Shown piece by piece: positions 1 to 8,156 of a DNA stretch of 64,000 bases. This DNA comes from Aeromicrobium stalagmiti (GTDB taxonomy: Bacteria > Actinomycetota > Actinomycetes > Propionibacteriales > Nocardioidaceae). Where the stretch lies: the NCBI RefSeq assembly GCF_013283745.1, contig NZ_JABSTZ010000002.1:496001-560000 (forward strand). The letters run 5' to 3'. The notes beneath the pieces are model-generated. The model searched no databases and was not told where the DNA came from. It saw nothing but the letters and a program-made list of their open reading frames with translations. Positions within the stretch are counted from its first letter, which is position 1. Every line of letters starts with the position of its first letter. Made by a program: the position numbers and the translations under genes.

Positions 1-162
1 GATCGTCGACGAGCCCAGGGTCGTCGCCACCGCCAGCACGCCGACGTTCACCCCGAGGAAGGCCACGACGAGGTCTCGTCGGTGGTGCCGGGGGAAGTAG
101 ACGGCGAAGGTCAGGATCGCGATGGCGATCAGGTCGGCGGCGATGACGGGCAGGTGGGTCAC
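1..162 (-). CDS. DUF4956-like membrane protein, N-terminal fragment
   Basis: The reverse strand carries an open frame that starts with GTG at 162 and runs off the left edge, giving 54 codons. It begins VTHLPVIAADLIAIAILTF and continues through a basic loop (YFPRHHRR) into a second hydrophobic segment. An AGGAG Shine-Dalgarno sequence lies six bases before the GTG. A first membrane segment, a basic YFPRHHRRD loop and a second segment are what I recall for the start of DUF4956 membrane proteins, whose role is poorly defined. The identification rests on 54 residues only, so it is moderate; the membrane topology is clear. Confidence 0.55.
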   Translation of the reverse strand, partial: MTHLPVIAADLIAIAILTFAVYFPRHHRRDLVVAFLGVNVGVLAVATTLGSSTI

Positions 163-309
163 GAGGAGCTCCTGGGCTTGGCTGGTCGGTGCTGGTCACG
201 GGGACGTTGTTCATCCATGAGACCGCGCGGGCTTGTACGTTTCCTGTGAAGGCACTGAGCGCCGCCGAGGAGTCGAGGCCGTGGACGTGCGGGTGCCGCG
301 TCCCGCCCG

Positions 310-315
310 TAGCGT
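310..315 (+). promoter_or_regulatory. leaderless-type -10 (TAGCGT)
   Basis: A TAGCGT hexamer ends six bases before the ATG at 322, which would put the transcription start on or next to the start codon. This is inferred from spacing only. Confidence 0.45.
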
Positions 316-321
316 CGAGGC

Positions 322-687
322 ATGAAGAAGCCGAGCTACAGCCTGATCATGTCCGCCGCGACCGCCGGCTACGCGGTGTTCGCGCTCGCCAAGCCCCGCC
401 ACCTCGGCGCCGCCCTGACGAAGAGCCCGTTGAAGCAGCCCGAGTACGACGTCGTGGCGCGGCTGTTCGGCCCCCGTGACCTCGCCGTCAGCGCGCTGGC
501 GATCCTGGCGCCGTCGGCCGCCGTGCGGGAGCAGGCGATGGTCGCTCGGGTCGTGCTCGATCTCTCCGACGCGGCCTTGCTGACGCCGGAGGCGACCACG
601 GTCGGCGCCAAGGCGAAGGTGCTCGGAGCGACCCTGACGTGGGCCGGTCTCAACGTCGCGGCGATCCTCGCGGACCGGAAGCGCTGA
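322..687 (+). CDS. small integral membrane protein, 121 aa
   Basis: This 121-residue protein starts MKKPSYSLIMSAATAGYAVF and contains about four hydrophobic stretches (roughly residues 8-24, 50-68, 78-90 and 98-116). A central FGPRDLAVSALAILAP segment resembles small DUF4267-like actinobacterial membrane proteins, but I cannot assign a function. There is no good Shine-Dalgarno; instead a TAGCGT hexamer sits six bases before the ATG, suggesting a leaderless transcript. It stands alone between the left-edge membrane gene, which is divergent, and the HNH gene downstream. Confidence 0.75.
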   Translation: MKKPSYSLIMSAATAGYAVFALAKPRHLGAALTKSPLKQPEYDVVARLFGPRDLAVSALAILAPSAAVREQAMVARVVLDLSDAALLTPEATTVGAKAKVLGATLTWAGLNVAAILADRKR

Positions 688-817
688 CGACGCCACGACC
701 CGTGTCAGAGGCATCGTCTAGGCTGGGAGTGACGACTATGTTGTTCGATTAATCGCTGAAATAGCAGGAGAAAAGCACGAGAAGGCTCTTGCGGCTGGCG
801 GCCTCTTCGGGGTAGGA

Positions 818-833
818 TCGAACATACGTTCTA
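818..833 (+). promoter_or_regulatory. SOS (LexA) box upstream of the DUF222/HNH gene
   Basis: The sequence TCGAACATACGTTCTA differs at one position from the actinobacterial LexA consensus TCGAAC-N4-GTTCGA. It ends 17 bp before the ATG at 850, where LexA binding would block transcription. 13E12/DUF222 genes are known members of the mycobacterial LexA regulon, which supports the call. Confidence 0.7.
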
Positions 834-849
834 GTCCTCCCGGAGTGCC

Positions 850-2145
850 ATGATCCTCGACCAGCTGTCGTCACTGACCGACGATGCCGCTGCGGTCGAG
901 CCGTGGTCACTGACGGCCGCAGAGCTGCGTGAGGTGGCGGTCGCCGTCCAGCGGGCGCGCACCGGGCTCGACGCGCTGGCGTCACGACTGGTCGGTGCCG
1001 CCGACTGCATGGGGCTTCCGTCCGAGGAGGGCGCAGCGTCGACATCGGCGTGGTTCGCCAACCTGACCGGGGTGTCGAAGGCTGAGGCCGGACGGCTGCT
1101 CGGGCTGTCGCGCGTGACGACCTCCAACACCGAGGCCACCCGCGCCGCTTGGGCCGCCGGCTCGATCTCCACCGACCAGGCCGGAGTCATCATGCGGGCC
1201 ATCGACGGCCTGCCCGACTGGTGCGGCGACGAAGAGCGCGGCGACGCCGAGGCCCATCTGATCCGGCTCGCGGGTGACTACAACCTCGACGACCTGCGGC
1301 GACTGGCCAACCGGGTGATCGAGGTGATCGATCCCGACGGCGCCGACGAGGTGGTCGGCAAGCAGCTCGAGGCGCAGGAGAAGCAGGCGTGGAACGCCAC
1401 GCGGCTCGTCATGCGTGGGCGCGGCGACGGCACCACCCGCGGCACGTTCGTGATCCCTGACCAGCATGCCGACACCCTGCGCGCCGCCGTCGAGGGCATC
1501 GCGGCCCCGCGGCGCAACGCCGCCAACGCTGCTCGCCACGACCTGAGCGTCGACTCCCTGAAGGCCCTGCCGCACGCGCAGAAGCTGGGGCTGGCCCTCC
1601 TCGAGCTCATCGAGCACCTGCCGCAGGACGCGCTGCCCCAGGCCGGCGGCCTCGCTGCGACCGTGACGGTCAACGTCGACCTCGACGCTCTGCGGACCGG
1701 TCGGGGCACGGCCACGACGTCGTCCGGCACCGAGGTCTCAGCGGCCACGGCCCAGCGGCTGGCCTGCAACGCCCATCTCGTGGCGCTCTACCTCGACTCC
1801 GACTCGCGCGTCGTCGACCTCGGCATGTCGAAGCGCCTCTACGACCGTTACCAGCGCTACGCGTTGGCCGCCCGCGACCAGGGATGCGTGTGGGCGGGTT
1901 GTGATCGGCCACCGGCGTGGTGCGAGGCGCATCACCTCACGTTCTGGTCCGAGCAGGGGCCGACCGACCTGGCCAATGCCGCACTGTTCTGCCACTTCCA
2001 CCACCACCTGCTGCACGAGGGGGAGTGGACCGCCCACATGGCGCCCGACGGAGTGGTCGAGGTGGTGCCGCCGAAGCGGGTCGACCCCGAGCAGGTGCCG
2101 CGGCGGCACGCGAGGTTCATCCCTCAAGAACCCCGGGCAGCGTAG
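850..2145 (+). CDS. DUF222 domain / HNH endonuclease (13E12-type) protein
   Basis: The 431-residue product has the usual two-part structure of the 13E12 family. An N-terminal alpha-helical DUF222 region (about residues 20-300) is followed by a C-terminal HNH nuclease motif. The HNH part shows CVWAGCDRPP with the zinc-binding cysteines, EAHHL with the catalytic histidine pair, then a conserved asparagine and FCHFHHHLLHEG near residue 385. The family is believed to cleave DNA, and several mycobacterial copies are DNA-damage inducible. GGAG at 842-845 serves the ATG at 850, and the SOS box lies just upstream. It is full length with no sign of decay. Many actinobacteria carry several copies; only one is seen here. 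Confidence 0.93.
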   Translation: MILDQLSSLTDDAAAVEPWSLTAAELREVAVAVQRARTGLDALASRLVGAADCMGLPSEEGAASTSAWFANLTGVSKAEAGRLLGLSRVTTSNTEATRAAWAAGSISTDQAGVIMRAIDGLPDWCGDEERGDAEAHLIRLAGDYNLDDLRRLANRVIEVIDPDGADEVVGKQLEAQEKQAWNATRLVMRGRGDGTTRGTFVIPDQHADTLRAAVEGIAAPRRNAANAARHDLSVDSLKALPHAQKLGLALLELIEHLPQDALPQAGGLAATVTVNVDLDALRTGRGTATTSSGTEVSAATAQRLACNAHLVALYLDSDSRVVDLGMSKRLYDRYQRYALAARDQGCVWAGCDRPPAWCEAHHLTFWSEQGPTDLANAALFCHFHHHLLHEGEWTAHMAPDGVVEVVPPKRVDPEQVPRRHARFIPQEPRAA

Positions 2146-2151
2146 GGGCTG

Positions 2152-3129
2152 TCAGCGCATCACGAACCACGTGACCACGGCGGTCGCGACGAACACCGCG
2201 GCCGCCAGGGGCACGACGATGCGCGCGCGCCAGCCTGTCGGCCCAGAATCGTTGGAGCCAGAATCGTTGGAGCCAGAGCCGTTGAAGCCAGAGCCGTCGG
2301 AGTCGGACCCGCCGGAGGCCACGTGGGCCAGGGCGTCGGCGAGCTCCTCGGCGGTTCGGGGGCGTCCCGCGGGGTCGAGCGCCATCGCCCGGGCGAGCAG
2401 CGAGTCCAGCGACGTCCGGTCGAGCGGCGGCGGCAGGTGCCGTGCTGCGACCAGCCTGGCGGGTCGGTCGGCCGCGGTGCGGGTCACCAGCGTCATCGGG
2501 TCGCTCACGTCGAACGGCAGCGACCCGGTCAGCAGCACGTACGACACGACGCCCAGCGCATAGACGTCGCACCGCTCGTCGATCGCCCGGCCGAGGGCCT
2601 GCTCCGGCGCCATGTACGACGGCGTGCCGGTCGTGACCGTGATGCCCGATGCCTCCGCGAGGCGCTTCGCGCTGCCCAGGTCGGCGACGAGCACGTGCTC
2701 GGTCCCGTCGGGGTCCACCGCGACCAGCAGGTTGCTCGGCTTGATGTCGCGGTGCACGACCCCGGCGCCGTGGAGCACGCCGACCGCGCGCGCCGACTGC
2801 TCGGCCAGCCTCAACGCGTACGCGGGGTCCAGCGAACCGTCGGCGCGCTCGGCGAGGGTCCCGCCCGAGATGAAGTCCATGACGAAGAACGGTCGATCCT
2901 CGTGGGTGCCGACGTCGTAGACGCGGACGACACGCTCGCTGGCGATGCGCCGCAGCAGCCGCGCCTCGGCGAGGAACCGCTCGCGCACGTCGGCGTTCTG
3001 CGACCAGTTGTCGGCGAGGATCTTGACCGCGACAGGGATCTCCAGCTCGGTGTCGAAGCCGCGCCACACGGTCGCGAACGCTCCCGACCCGTGGACGGCG
3101 TCGAGTCGATAGCGCCCGATCTGCCTCAT
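2152..3129 (-). CDS. membrane-anchored serine/threonine protein kinase
   Basis: The 325-residue protein opens with a kinase domain. It has a glycine-rich loop GSGAFATVWRG (about residues 14-24), VAVKIL with the ATP-binding lysine, HRDIKPSNLL near residue 125, a DLG in place of DFG (VADLGSAKRL), and APE. After the kinase domain comes a Ser/Gly/Asn-rich linker encoded by 15-bp tandem repeats, then one hydrophobic segment (RIVVPLAAAVFVATAVV) and a very short tail. The kinase is therefore cytoplasmic with essentially no extracellular sensor, unlike PknB. It is divergent from the sigma factor gene, sharing a 45-bp gap, so co-regulation is likely. Substrates are unknown. Confidence 0.93.
   Translation of the reverse strand: MRQIGRYRLDAVHGSGAFATVWRGFDTELEIPVAVKILADNWSQNADVRERFLAEARLLRRIASERVVRVYDVGTHEDRPFFVMDFISGGTLAERADGSLDPAYALRLAEQSARAVGVLHGAGVVHRDIKPSNLLVAVDPDGTEHVLVADLGSAKRLAEASGITVTTGTPSYMAPEQALGRAIDERCDVYALGVVSYVLLTGSLPFDVSDPMTLVTRTAADRPARLVAARHLPPPLDRTSLDSLLARAMALDPAGRPRTAEELADALAHVASGGSDSDGSGFNGSGSNDSGSNDSGPTGWRARIVVPLAAAVFVATAVVTWFVMR
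2243..2302 (-). repeat. four tandem 15-bp repeats in the kinase linker
   Basis: Four consecutive 15-bp units occur on the plus strand. The first two are the identical CCAGAATCGTTGGAG, and the last two are diverged copies. On the coding strand they encode repeated Ser-Asn-Asp/Gly-Ser-Gly units linking the kinase domain to the membrane segment. The exact in-frame repeat predicts length variation between strains. Confidence 0.85.
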
Positions 3130-3174
3130 GACGAGTCAGTATGTAGGGTCAGCGCACCGAGACCGTGGAGGGGC

Positions 3175-3747
3175 ATGGACACGACCGACTGGGACGACCT
3201 CGTCGCCCGCGCGCGCAACGGCGAGCCGCACGCGATGGAAGACCTGCTCGCCGCGGTGCGTCCGCTGGTGCTGCGCCGGTGCTCGAAGTTCCTGCCCTAC
3301 CGCCAGGACGCCGAGGAGGCCGCGCAGGAGACGCTGCTGACGATCGCGACGAAGCTCGACGACTTCAGCGGTCGCGGGTCCTTCGCCGGCTGGGTCACGG
3401 TCATCGCGTCCAACACGGCGCTGATGACGTACCGGTCGATGAAGAAGCGGTTCACCGACACCACGACCGACGCCATCGGCGAGACGCCCGACCCCCGCAC
3501 GACCAGCGTCATCGCCGGCACCCGGCTTGACCTCCTCGACGCCCTCGAGCAGCTCGAGCGGGACCACCCCGCTGCGGCCGCGGCGTTCGTGCTCCGCGAC
3601 CTCGGCTCGCTGCCGTACGACGAGATCGCCGAGCTCACCCAGACCCCGGTCAACACCGTCAAGACGCGCATCCACGCCGCTCGCGTGCACATGCGCGAGA
3701 AGCTGGGAGTTCCGGTGGAGAACTTTTCGGACGGTCCGCGCATCTAG
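3175..3747 (+). CDS. ECF-like RNA polymerase sigma factor
   Basis: The 190-residue protein starts MDTTDWDDLVARARNG. It has a sigma-70 region 2 (LRRCSKFLPYRQDAEEAAQE with the DAEE motif, about residues 35-55) and a C-terminal region 4 helix-turn-helix (LPYDEIAELTQTPVNTVKTRIHAAR, about residues 144-168). I chose the ATG at 3175, behind GTGGAGGGGC, because the open frame upstream overlaps the divergent kinase gene and shows no family similarity. No zinc-type anti-sigma gene follows. The immediate partners are the divergent kinase and two secreted proteins, so control by the kinase is possible but unproven. Confidence 0.92.
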   Translation: MDTTDWDDLVARARNGEPHAMEDLLAAVRPLVLRRCSKFLPYRQDAEEAAQETLLTIATKLDDFSGRGSFAGWVTVIASNTALMTYRSMKKRFTDTTTDAIGETPDPRTTSVIAGTRLDLLDALEQLERDHPAAAAAFVLRDLGSLPYDEIAELTQTPVNTVKTRIHAARVHMREKLGVPVENFSDGPRI

Positions 3748-3780
3748 GTCGTGAACGGACATCCAGAACGGAGCACGACC

Positions 3781-4464
3781 ATGATGAAGAAGCAGATCGC
3801 CGGCATCGTCTTCGCTGCCAGCGTCGTCGGCGGGGTGGGGGCGGGCGTGCTCGCCAACGCGCTGACGTCGGACAGCCCAGCGACGGCCAGCCCGGGCGCG
3901 ACCAGCGCCACCACCGGCGCGACCCCCGCGGCAGATGGCACGGGGGGCACCGGCACCGGGACGCCGCAGGAGTCGCCGGTGTCGACGCCGGGCGAGCCGT
4001 CCGACCTGAAGATCGCCCACGGCGCGATCGGCCCCGTCAGCGCCGGCATGAGCAAGAAGGACGCCCTCGCGACCGGGCTGTTCAACACCGACCTCGAGGC
4101 GCCCGTCGAGGGCTGCCCGGCCCCGCCACTGGAGTGGAAGGTGCCCTTCTCCGACGCCTTCGACGTGCTGACGGTCGGCAACGGCGAGATCATCAGCCTC
4201 GGCGTGCGGGAGAAGGGTCCCGTGACCCAGGACGGGATCGGCGTCGGCAGCTCGCTCGCAGACGTCGAGGCGACCATCGAGGAGCCCACCCCGGTTGAAG
4301 CGGGCTACGGGCAGACCGGCCTGTACGACTACGAGCAGCAGACGGGTCGCTGGATCGGCTACCTCTTCGACGCCGCACCCGACGCGGTGAAGGCGACCGA
4401 CCCCGTCACCTTCGTCGAGGTCACCAAGGGCGCGCAGCCCGGACTGATGCGAGACGGCTGCTGA
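3781..4464 (+). CDS. secreted or membrane-anchored protein of unknown function (paralogue 1)
   Basis: The 227-residue product begins MMKKQIAG and has a hydrophobic export segment (IAGIVFAASVVGGVGAGVLA), then a Thr/Ala/Gly/Pro-rich linker to about residue 75. The C-terminal domain contains a repeated phrase (KIAHGAIGPVSAGMSKKDALATG) and two cysteines (GCPAPP and the C-terminal DGC) that could form a disulfide. I chose 3781 over the GTG at 3751 because GGAG at 3770-3773 is correctly spaced. The N-terminus closely resembles that of the next gene, 1 bp downstream, suggesting the pair arose by duplication of the export segment. Function is unknown; position suggests expression with the sigma factor. 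Confidence 0.75.
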   Translation: MMKKQIAGIVFAASVVGGVGAGVLANALTSDSPATASPGATSATTGATPAADGTGGTGTGTPQESPVSTPGEPSDLKIAHGAIGPVSAGMSKKDALATGLFNTDLEAPVEGCPAPPLEWKVPFSDAFDVLTVGNGEIISLGVREKGPVTQDGIGVGSSLADVEATIEEPTPVEAGYGQTGLYDYEQQTGRWIGYLFDAAPDAVKATDPVTFVEVTKGAQPGLMRDGC

Positions 4465-4465
4465 C

Positions 4466-5389
4466 ATGAACAGGAGGATCGGGGGGATCGTCCTGGCTGC
4501 GAGCGTCGTGGGCGGGGTCGCGGTGGGCGTCGCAGCCGGCGCGATGACCGGGGAGAAGCCGTCGCGGCCGGAGGCGAAGGTCTCCGCCGCGTCGAGCCCG
4601 ACTCCGTCTGCCACGCCGTCCGCGCAGCCGGCCAAGAAGCCGACGGTCGAGGTCAAGGACCCGATGCTGGTGACGAACCGCGACGGGTCGGCCACGCTCT
4701 CGGCGACGCTGGTCAACCACACGGACCAGTCGGTCGACATCAACAACGCCTCCGTGAAGGACCACCGGGACGCCTCCCTGCTCGTCTACGGGCGCAACGC
4801 CGCTCTCGAGCCGGGCTCGTCGATGCGGATCGGTGGCGTCGACGACGACTACCGGATCCGTCTCCGCGACCCGTTCCCGTATGACAGCGCCAGGCTGGCC
4901 CTGGAGTTCATGGAGCACGACGGCATCGACGCGGGCCCCACGGTCACGTTCCGGTCGAAGGTCGTCGAGCGTTCCGCCGCACATGCGGACGTCGCGAACA
5001 ACGGCCCCAACACGGCGGTCACGGTGCACGACGCCAAGATCGTCGTGGTCCCGGGACAGTCGAAGGCGTACGTCGCCGGGTGGATCACGTCGACCATCGA
5101 GGACTATGCGTATGACCTCCCGACGGCGATCGACTCCTCCGGCGGACTGATTGCCTATCGGCACCAGACCGCGACCGGTGGGCCGTACGGCATCGGCGCC
5201 GTTCCCGGTCAGGAGATCCAGCTGGGCTCTCCGCCCTATCTCGACCGGGAGCCGCACGGCGACGCCGACTACTTCCGGGCGAAGGAGGTGACGGTGGGGG
5301 AGACGGTCATGGTCACGATGAAGTTCCCGTCCGGTGACCTGGTCACCCCGTTCGAGGTGGTCCGGGGCAACGCCGACGGGACGATCTAG
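4466..5389 (+). CDS. secreted or membrane-anchored protein of unknown function (paralogue 2)
   Basis: The 307-residue product starts MNRRIGGIVLAASVVGGVAV, nearly the same export segment as the gene before it. A Ser/Ala/Pro linker follows, and then a domain of alternating beta-like segments from about residue 60 (PMLVTNRDGSATLSATLVN...). That region resembles extracellular immunoglobulin-like domains that carry ligands or bind metals, but I see no catalytic motif. The gap to the preceding gene is 1 bp, so the two are surely cotranscribed. It ends convergent with, and 4 bp into, the membrane gene on the other strand. Confidence 0.72.
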   Translation: MNRRIGGIVLAASVVGGVAVGVAAGAMTGEKPSRPEAKVSAASSPTPSATPSAQPAKKPTVEVKDPMLVTNRDGSATLSATLVNHTDQSVDINNASVKDHRDASLLVYGRNAALEPGSSMRIGGVDDDYRIRLRDPFPYDSARLALEFMEHDGIDAGPTVTFRSKVVERSAAHADVANNGPNTAVTVHDAKIVVVPGQSKAYVAGWITSTIEDYAYDLPTAIDSSGGLIAYRHQTATGGPYGIGAVPGQEIQLGSPPYLDREPHGDADYFRAKEVTVGETVMVTMKFPSGDLVTPFEVVRGNADGTI

Positions 5390-5994
5390 GTGGTCGGGGC
5401 CCTGGGGCGGGTCGTCCGGTCGACGATCAGCGCGCCGACGAACGCCCCGAGCGTGCCGAGCAGCTCGTCGCTGAGCGTGTCCTCGTACGCACCGTCGAGC
5501 TCGGTGCCACGGCGGATGAACGTGTACCACTCGCCGAGCTCCCAGCCGACCGCGAGGATCGCGCCGAGTCCGGTGATGGCGACGACGAGCAGCCATCGAG
5601 GCTGCACGTCGGCGCGGGCGATCAGCAGCCCGCAGCCCCAGAGCAGGAGCAGCCAGTTGGCGAAGTGGTTGATGTTGTCCCACGGCTCGATGGAGTCGTA
5701 GAGGTCGAGGGTGTTGCCGGTGACGTCGATGAAGAACGGAGCCATGATCAGCGCGAACGCACCCCAGGGGAGCGCGTTGACGCTGGTCGTGGCCCCGTCC
5801 TTCGATCCGGAGCGGGTCCTCCACCACCAGATCGCCGGCACCAGGAGCATCAGGAACGGGTAGAACCCGAGGCGGTAGCCGAAGCCCTTGCCCTCGTACT
5901 GCTCGAGCCCGCCGAACGCGCCGACGGCGAGCTGGACGACGGTGAGCGCGAGGATGACGACAGCGGCCCAGAACGTGCGGGGGCGAGATGACAT
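5386..5994 (-). CDS. DUF2238-like (YjdF-type) integral membrane protein
   Basis: Starting at the ATG at 5994, the 202-residue protein has about six hydrophobic segments. Conserved polar residues lie within or next to them: DNINHFANWLLL in the middle and WELGEWYTFIRRG with DTLSDELLGTLGAF towards the end. This layout (Asp/His near a helix start and paired Glu residues later) is what I recall for the DUF2238/YjdF family of uncharacterised membrane proteins. A longer open frame extends to 6108 but its extra residues are Arg/Cys-rich and not membrane-like, so I rejected it. Convergent with the secreted protein gene, overlapping its last 4 bp. Confidence 0.7.
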   Translation of the reverse strand: MSSRPRTFWAAVVILALTVVQLAVGAFGGLEQYEGKGFGYRLGFYPFLMLLVPAIWWWRTRSGSKDGATTSVNALPWGAFALIMAPFFIDVTGNTLDLYDSIEPWDNINHFANWLLLLWGCGLLIARADVQPRWLLVVAITGLGAILAVGWELGEWYTFIRRGTELDGAYEDTLSDELLGTLGAFVGALIVDRTTRPRAPTT

Positions 5995-6093
5995 GCGCTC
6001 AGACTGGCACAGCCGCGTCGTCCACAGCCGGACGTCGGACGCCGCGCATCCACAGGCCCGTGCTGGGCGATGGGTTCGAGGTGCGCGCGGGCC

Positions 6094-6099
6094 TAGCGT
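6094..6099 (+). promoter_or_regulatory. leaderless-type -10 (TAGCGT)
   Basis: TAGCGT ends seven bases before the ATG at 6107. It is the same hexamer as at 310-315 and implies a leaderless mRNA. Confidence 0.45.
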
Positions 6100-6106
6100 C
6101 GACGAC

Positions 6107-6622
6107 ATGATCCATCCGTCCCGGCAGAGCCGCCACGACCAGGCCCTTCCCGCGCTCGCGCGCTTCTTCGACGAGCAGGCGCGCGGACGGTCCGAGCCGA
6201 CGCGGATGCGCTACGACCGCGTGCACCAGCGCTTGCTCAAGTTTCTCGCCGAGGGTGACATGAGCCGCTGCCTCGACCTGCGGGAGAACGCGTGCCTGGC
6301 AGAGGCCCGCCAGCGTGGACAGGGGTTCTTCGAGGTGTTCGGGCTCGAGGAGATGCTGGTCTGCCTGCTGCGGTTCGTCGACGACGACTGGCTGCTCGAC
6401 CCCGTCACCGACGCCCGTGCCCAGGTGATGCTCGCCGGGCGGTTGGCCACGTCGCTGCAACGGTCGGGGCTGCTCGACCGCGACCTGCTCGGCTGCTCGG
6501 TCTATGAGTCGGAGGCGGCGATCCGCGCTGCGCAGGAGCGGCTGCGTCCGCCGTCGCGCCGGGACGCGGCGGTGGGACCACCCGCCTTGCGGCTCATCCG
6601 TGGTGGGCTGGCCGATTCGTGA
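6107..6622 (+). CDS. conserved helical protein of unknown function, paralogue of 17735-18115
   Basis: The 171-residue product is soluble and mostly helical. I do not recognise a named domain. It shares an ordered set of residues with the protein at 17735: FF-x-GR, an E(P)T..RY.RV run, FL...DM, an L-x-CL segment and AR.QV....RLA..L. The two are therefore distant paralogues of roughly 30% identity by eye. The phrase GRSEPTRMRYDRVHQRLLKFL loosely recalls the SAM-like core-binding domain of tyrosine recombinases, but no catalytic domain follows. It is a single gene with a leaderless-type promoter. Confidence 0.7.
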   Translation: MIHPSRQSRHDQALPALARFFDEQARGRSEPTRMRYDRVHQRLLKFLAEGDMSRCLDLRENACLAEARQRGQGFFEVFGLEEMLVCLLRFVDDDWLLDPVTDARAQVMLAGRLATSLQRSGLLDRDLLGCSVYESEAAIRAAQERLRPPSRRDAAVGPPALRLIRGGLADS

Positions 6623-6658
6623 TGCCGATCCCGATGCCGTCCCCGGTGCCGAGGTCGA

Positions 6659-8116
6659 TCAGTCGCCGGCCGGACGGACGAGCGCGGCACGGTCCCACAC
6701 CAGCCCCCGGCCACGCAGCCGCGGCAGCACGGCGCGGAGATCGGACTGCGCCTGGTCTGCCGGGACGCCGAGCAACCGGGCGTACGCCACCGCCACCGAG
6801 GGCGTCCGCTGCTGCGCGGCGACGCAGTGGACGAAGACCGTCCTGCCCGCGTCGCGCAGGTCCTTGATCACGTGCGCGGCGTCGGCGAGCAGGAAGTCGA
6901 GGTGCGGGTTGTCGTCGGGGTCGTCGGAGTCGACGAGCCACACGGCCGCGTGATCGTCGACGTCGGCGAAGTCGTCGGCGCCGACCCGGCACAGCGAGAC
7001 GACGGCGTCGCAGCCGTGGGCGGGGGAGCGATAGGTCCCGAGCTTCACGCCGTCGTCGTGCGGGTGGGTCACGAGGTCATCCGGTGCCTCGACGTAGTCC
7101 CTGCTCGTCATGTGGGGCGCGACCGGCCATCCGGTCGAGGTGCCCCGGTCGGCCGTGCGAAGGGCGAGCGCGACGAGCCCGCGGGCGCGGTGCCCGCCAT
7201 AGCCGTGGACCCGCCGCGACCAGTCTGCCGGGATCGCCGACGCACCCCAGACGGCGCCGAGCAGTCCACCGGCGATCGCCGCGACGGTGTCGGTGTCGTC
7301 GCCCGCCCGTACGGCGTTCATCAGCGCGAGCGCGAAGTGCTGGGCGGGGACCGTGCCGGCGGCGGGGTCAGGCTTCGGCGTCGGGGTCCACGTGATCGCG
7401 GCCCACGCAGCCTGGAGTGCGTAGACGGTGAAGCCGTTGCGGGCGAACGTCCGCGGGTCGACGTCGGTCGCCTCGTCGATCCACTCGTGCCACTGGTCGC
7501 GGCGGGTCTCGGGGATGAGGTCGAGCCCGGCGAGCAGCTCGAGCCGGCCGGTCGTGACGGCCAGGCGGATCGCCTCGCTCCACAGCACGCACGACTCCAG
7601 GCCCAGCGGGTCGTTGTGCGTCAGGGAGGCGACGGCGCGGGCTGCGGCCGCGGTGGCGTCGCGGTCGTCGAGCCGCGAGAGGGCCACGACGGACGTCCGC
7701 ATGAGGGCCCCGTTGCCCACACGTCCGGGGAGGGCGAAGGCGTGCTCGGCCGACACGTCACGCATGGCCCGACCACGCGAGCCGCCGCGGACCCGGGTCT
7801 CGGCGAAGATCGCCCGGGTCTGGCTGCCCACGTCCTTGGCCGTCGCCGCCCAGGCGAGGAACCGCTCGGCGATCTCGTCGAGGGCCTCGTCCGACGTGAG
7901 GTCGGCGCCGGTCGCTGCCACCTCGGCGATGCAGACCGCCATCGAGGTGTCGTCGCTGTACTCGCCGGGGTCGAAGCCGAAGGGCCCGCCGCCGGTCATC
8001 TGCGGCACGAGCGGCTCGGGCAGGGCCGGTCCGAACTCGTACGGGACGCCCAGCGCGTCGCCGCACGCCTGTCCGAGCAGCACGCCGGCTGCCCGATCGT
8101 GTGACTGTCGTGCCAT
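6659..8116 (-). CDS. ADP-ribosylglycohydrolase fused to a dual-specificity phosphatase domain
   Basis: The 485-residue protein starts MARQSHDRAAGVLLGQACGD. Residues 1 to about 325 form a DraG/ARH-type ADP-ribosylglycohydrolase: SDDT at 54-57 and GDDTD at 272-276 match the binuclear-metal motifs, and GNGALMR is typical. The C-terminal 150 residues contain HCVAAQQRT (H430, C431, R437), the HC-x5-R signature of tyrosine/dual-specificity phosphatases. It should remove ADP-ribose from macromolecules, while the second domain could remove a phosphate or act on a related product. The start at 8116 was chosen because residues further upstream do not match the family. It is divergent from the macro-like gene and the Nudix regulator. 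Confidence 0.92.
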   Translation of the reverse strand: MARQSHDRAAGVLLGQACGDALGVPYEFGPALPEPLVPQMTGGGPFGFDPGEYSDDTSMAVCIAEVAATGADLTSDEALDEIAERFLAWAATAKDVGSQTRAIFAETRVRGGSRGRAMRDVSAEHAFALPGRVGNGALMRTSVVALSRLDDRDATAAAARAVASLTHNDPLGLESCVLWSEAIRLAVTTGRLELLAGLDLIPETRRDQWHEWIDEATDVDPRTFARNGFTVYALQAAWAAITWTPTPKPDPAAGTVPAQHFALALMNAVRAGDDTDTVAAIAGGLLGAVWGASAIPADWSRRVHGYGGHRARGLVALALRTADRGTSTGWPVAPHMTSRDYVEAPDDLVTHPHDDGVKLGTYRSPAHGCDAVVSLCRVGADDFADVDDHAAVWLVDSDDPDDNPHLDFLLADAAHVIKDLRDAGRTVFVHCVAAQQRTPSVAVAYARLLGVPADQAQSDLRAVLPRLRGRGLVWDRAALVRPAGD

Positions 8117-8156
8117 CGCGACCACCTCTTCCTGATGTGTCGACCGCCTGTCGACT

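Noticed and set aside
2323-3174. In-frame N-terminal extension of the sigma factor
   Set aside because: It overlaps the kinase coding sequence on the other strand and shows no sigma-factor features; the ATG at 3175 fits the family.
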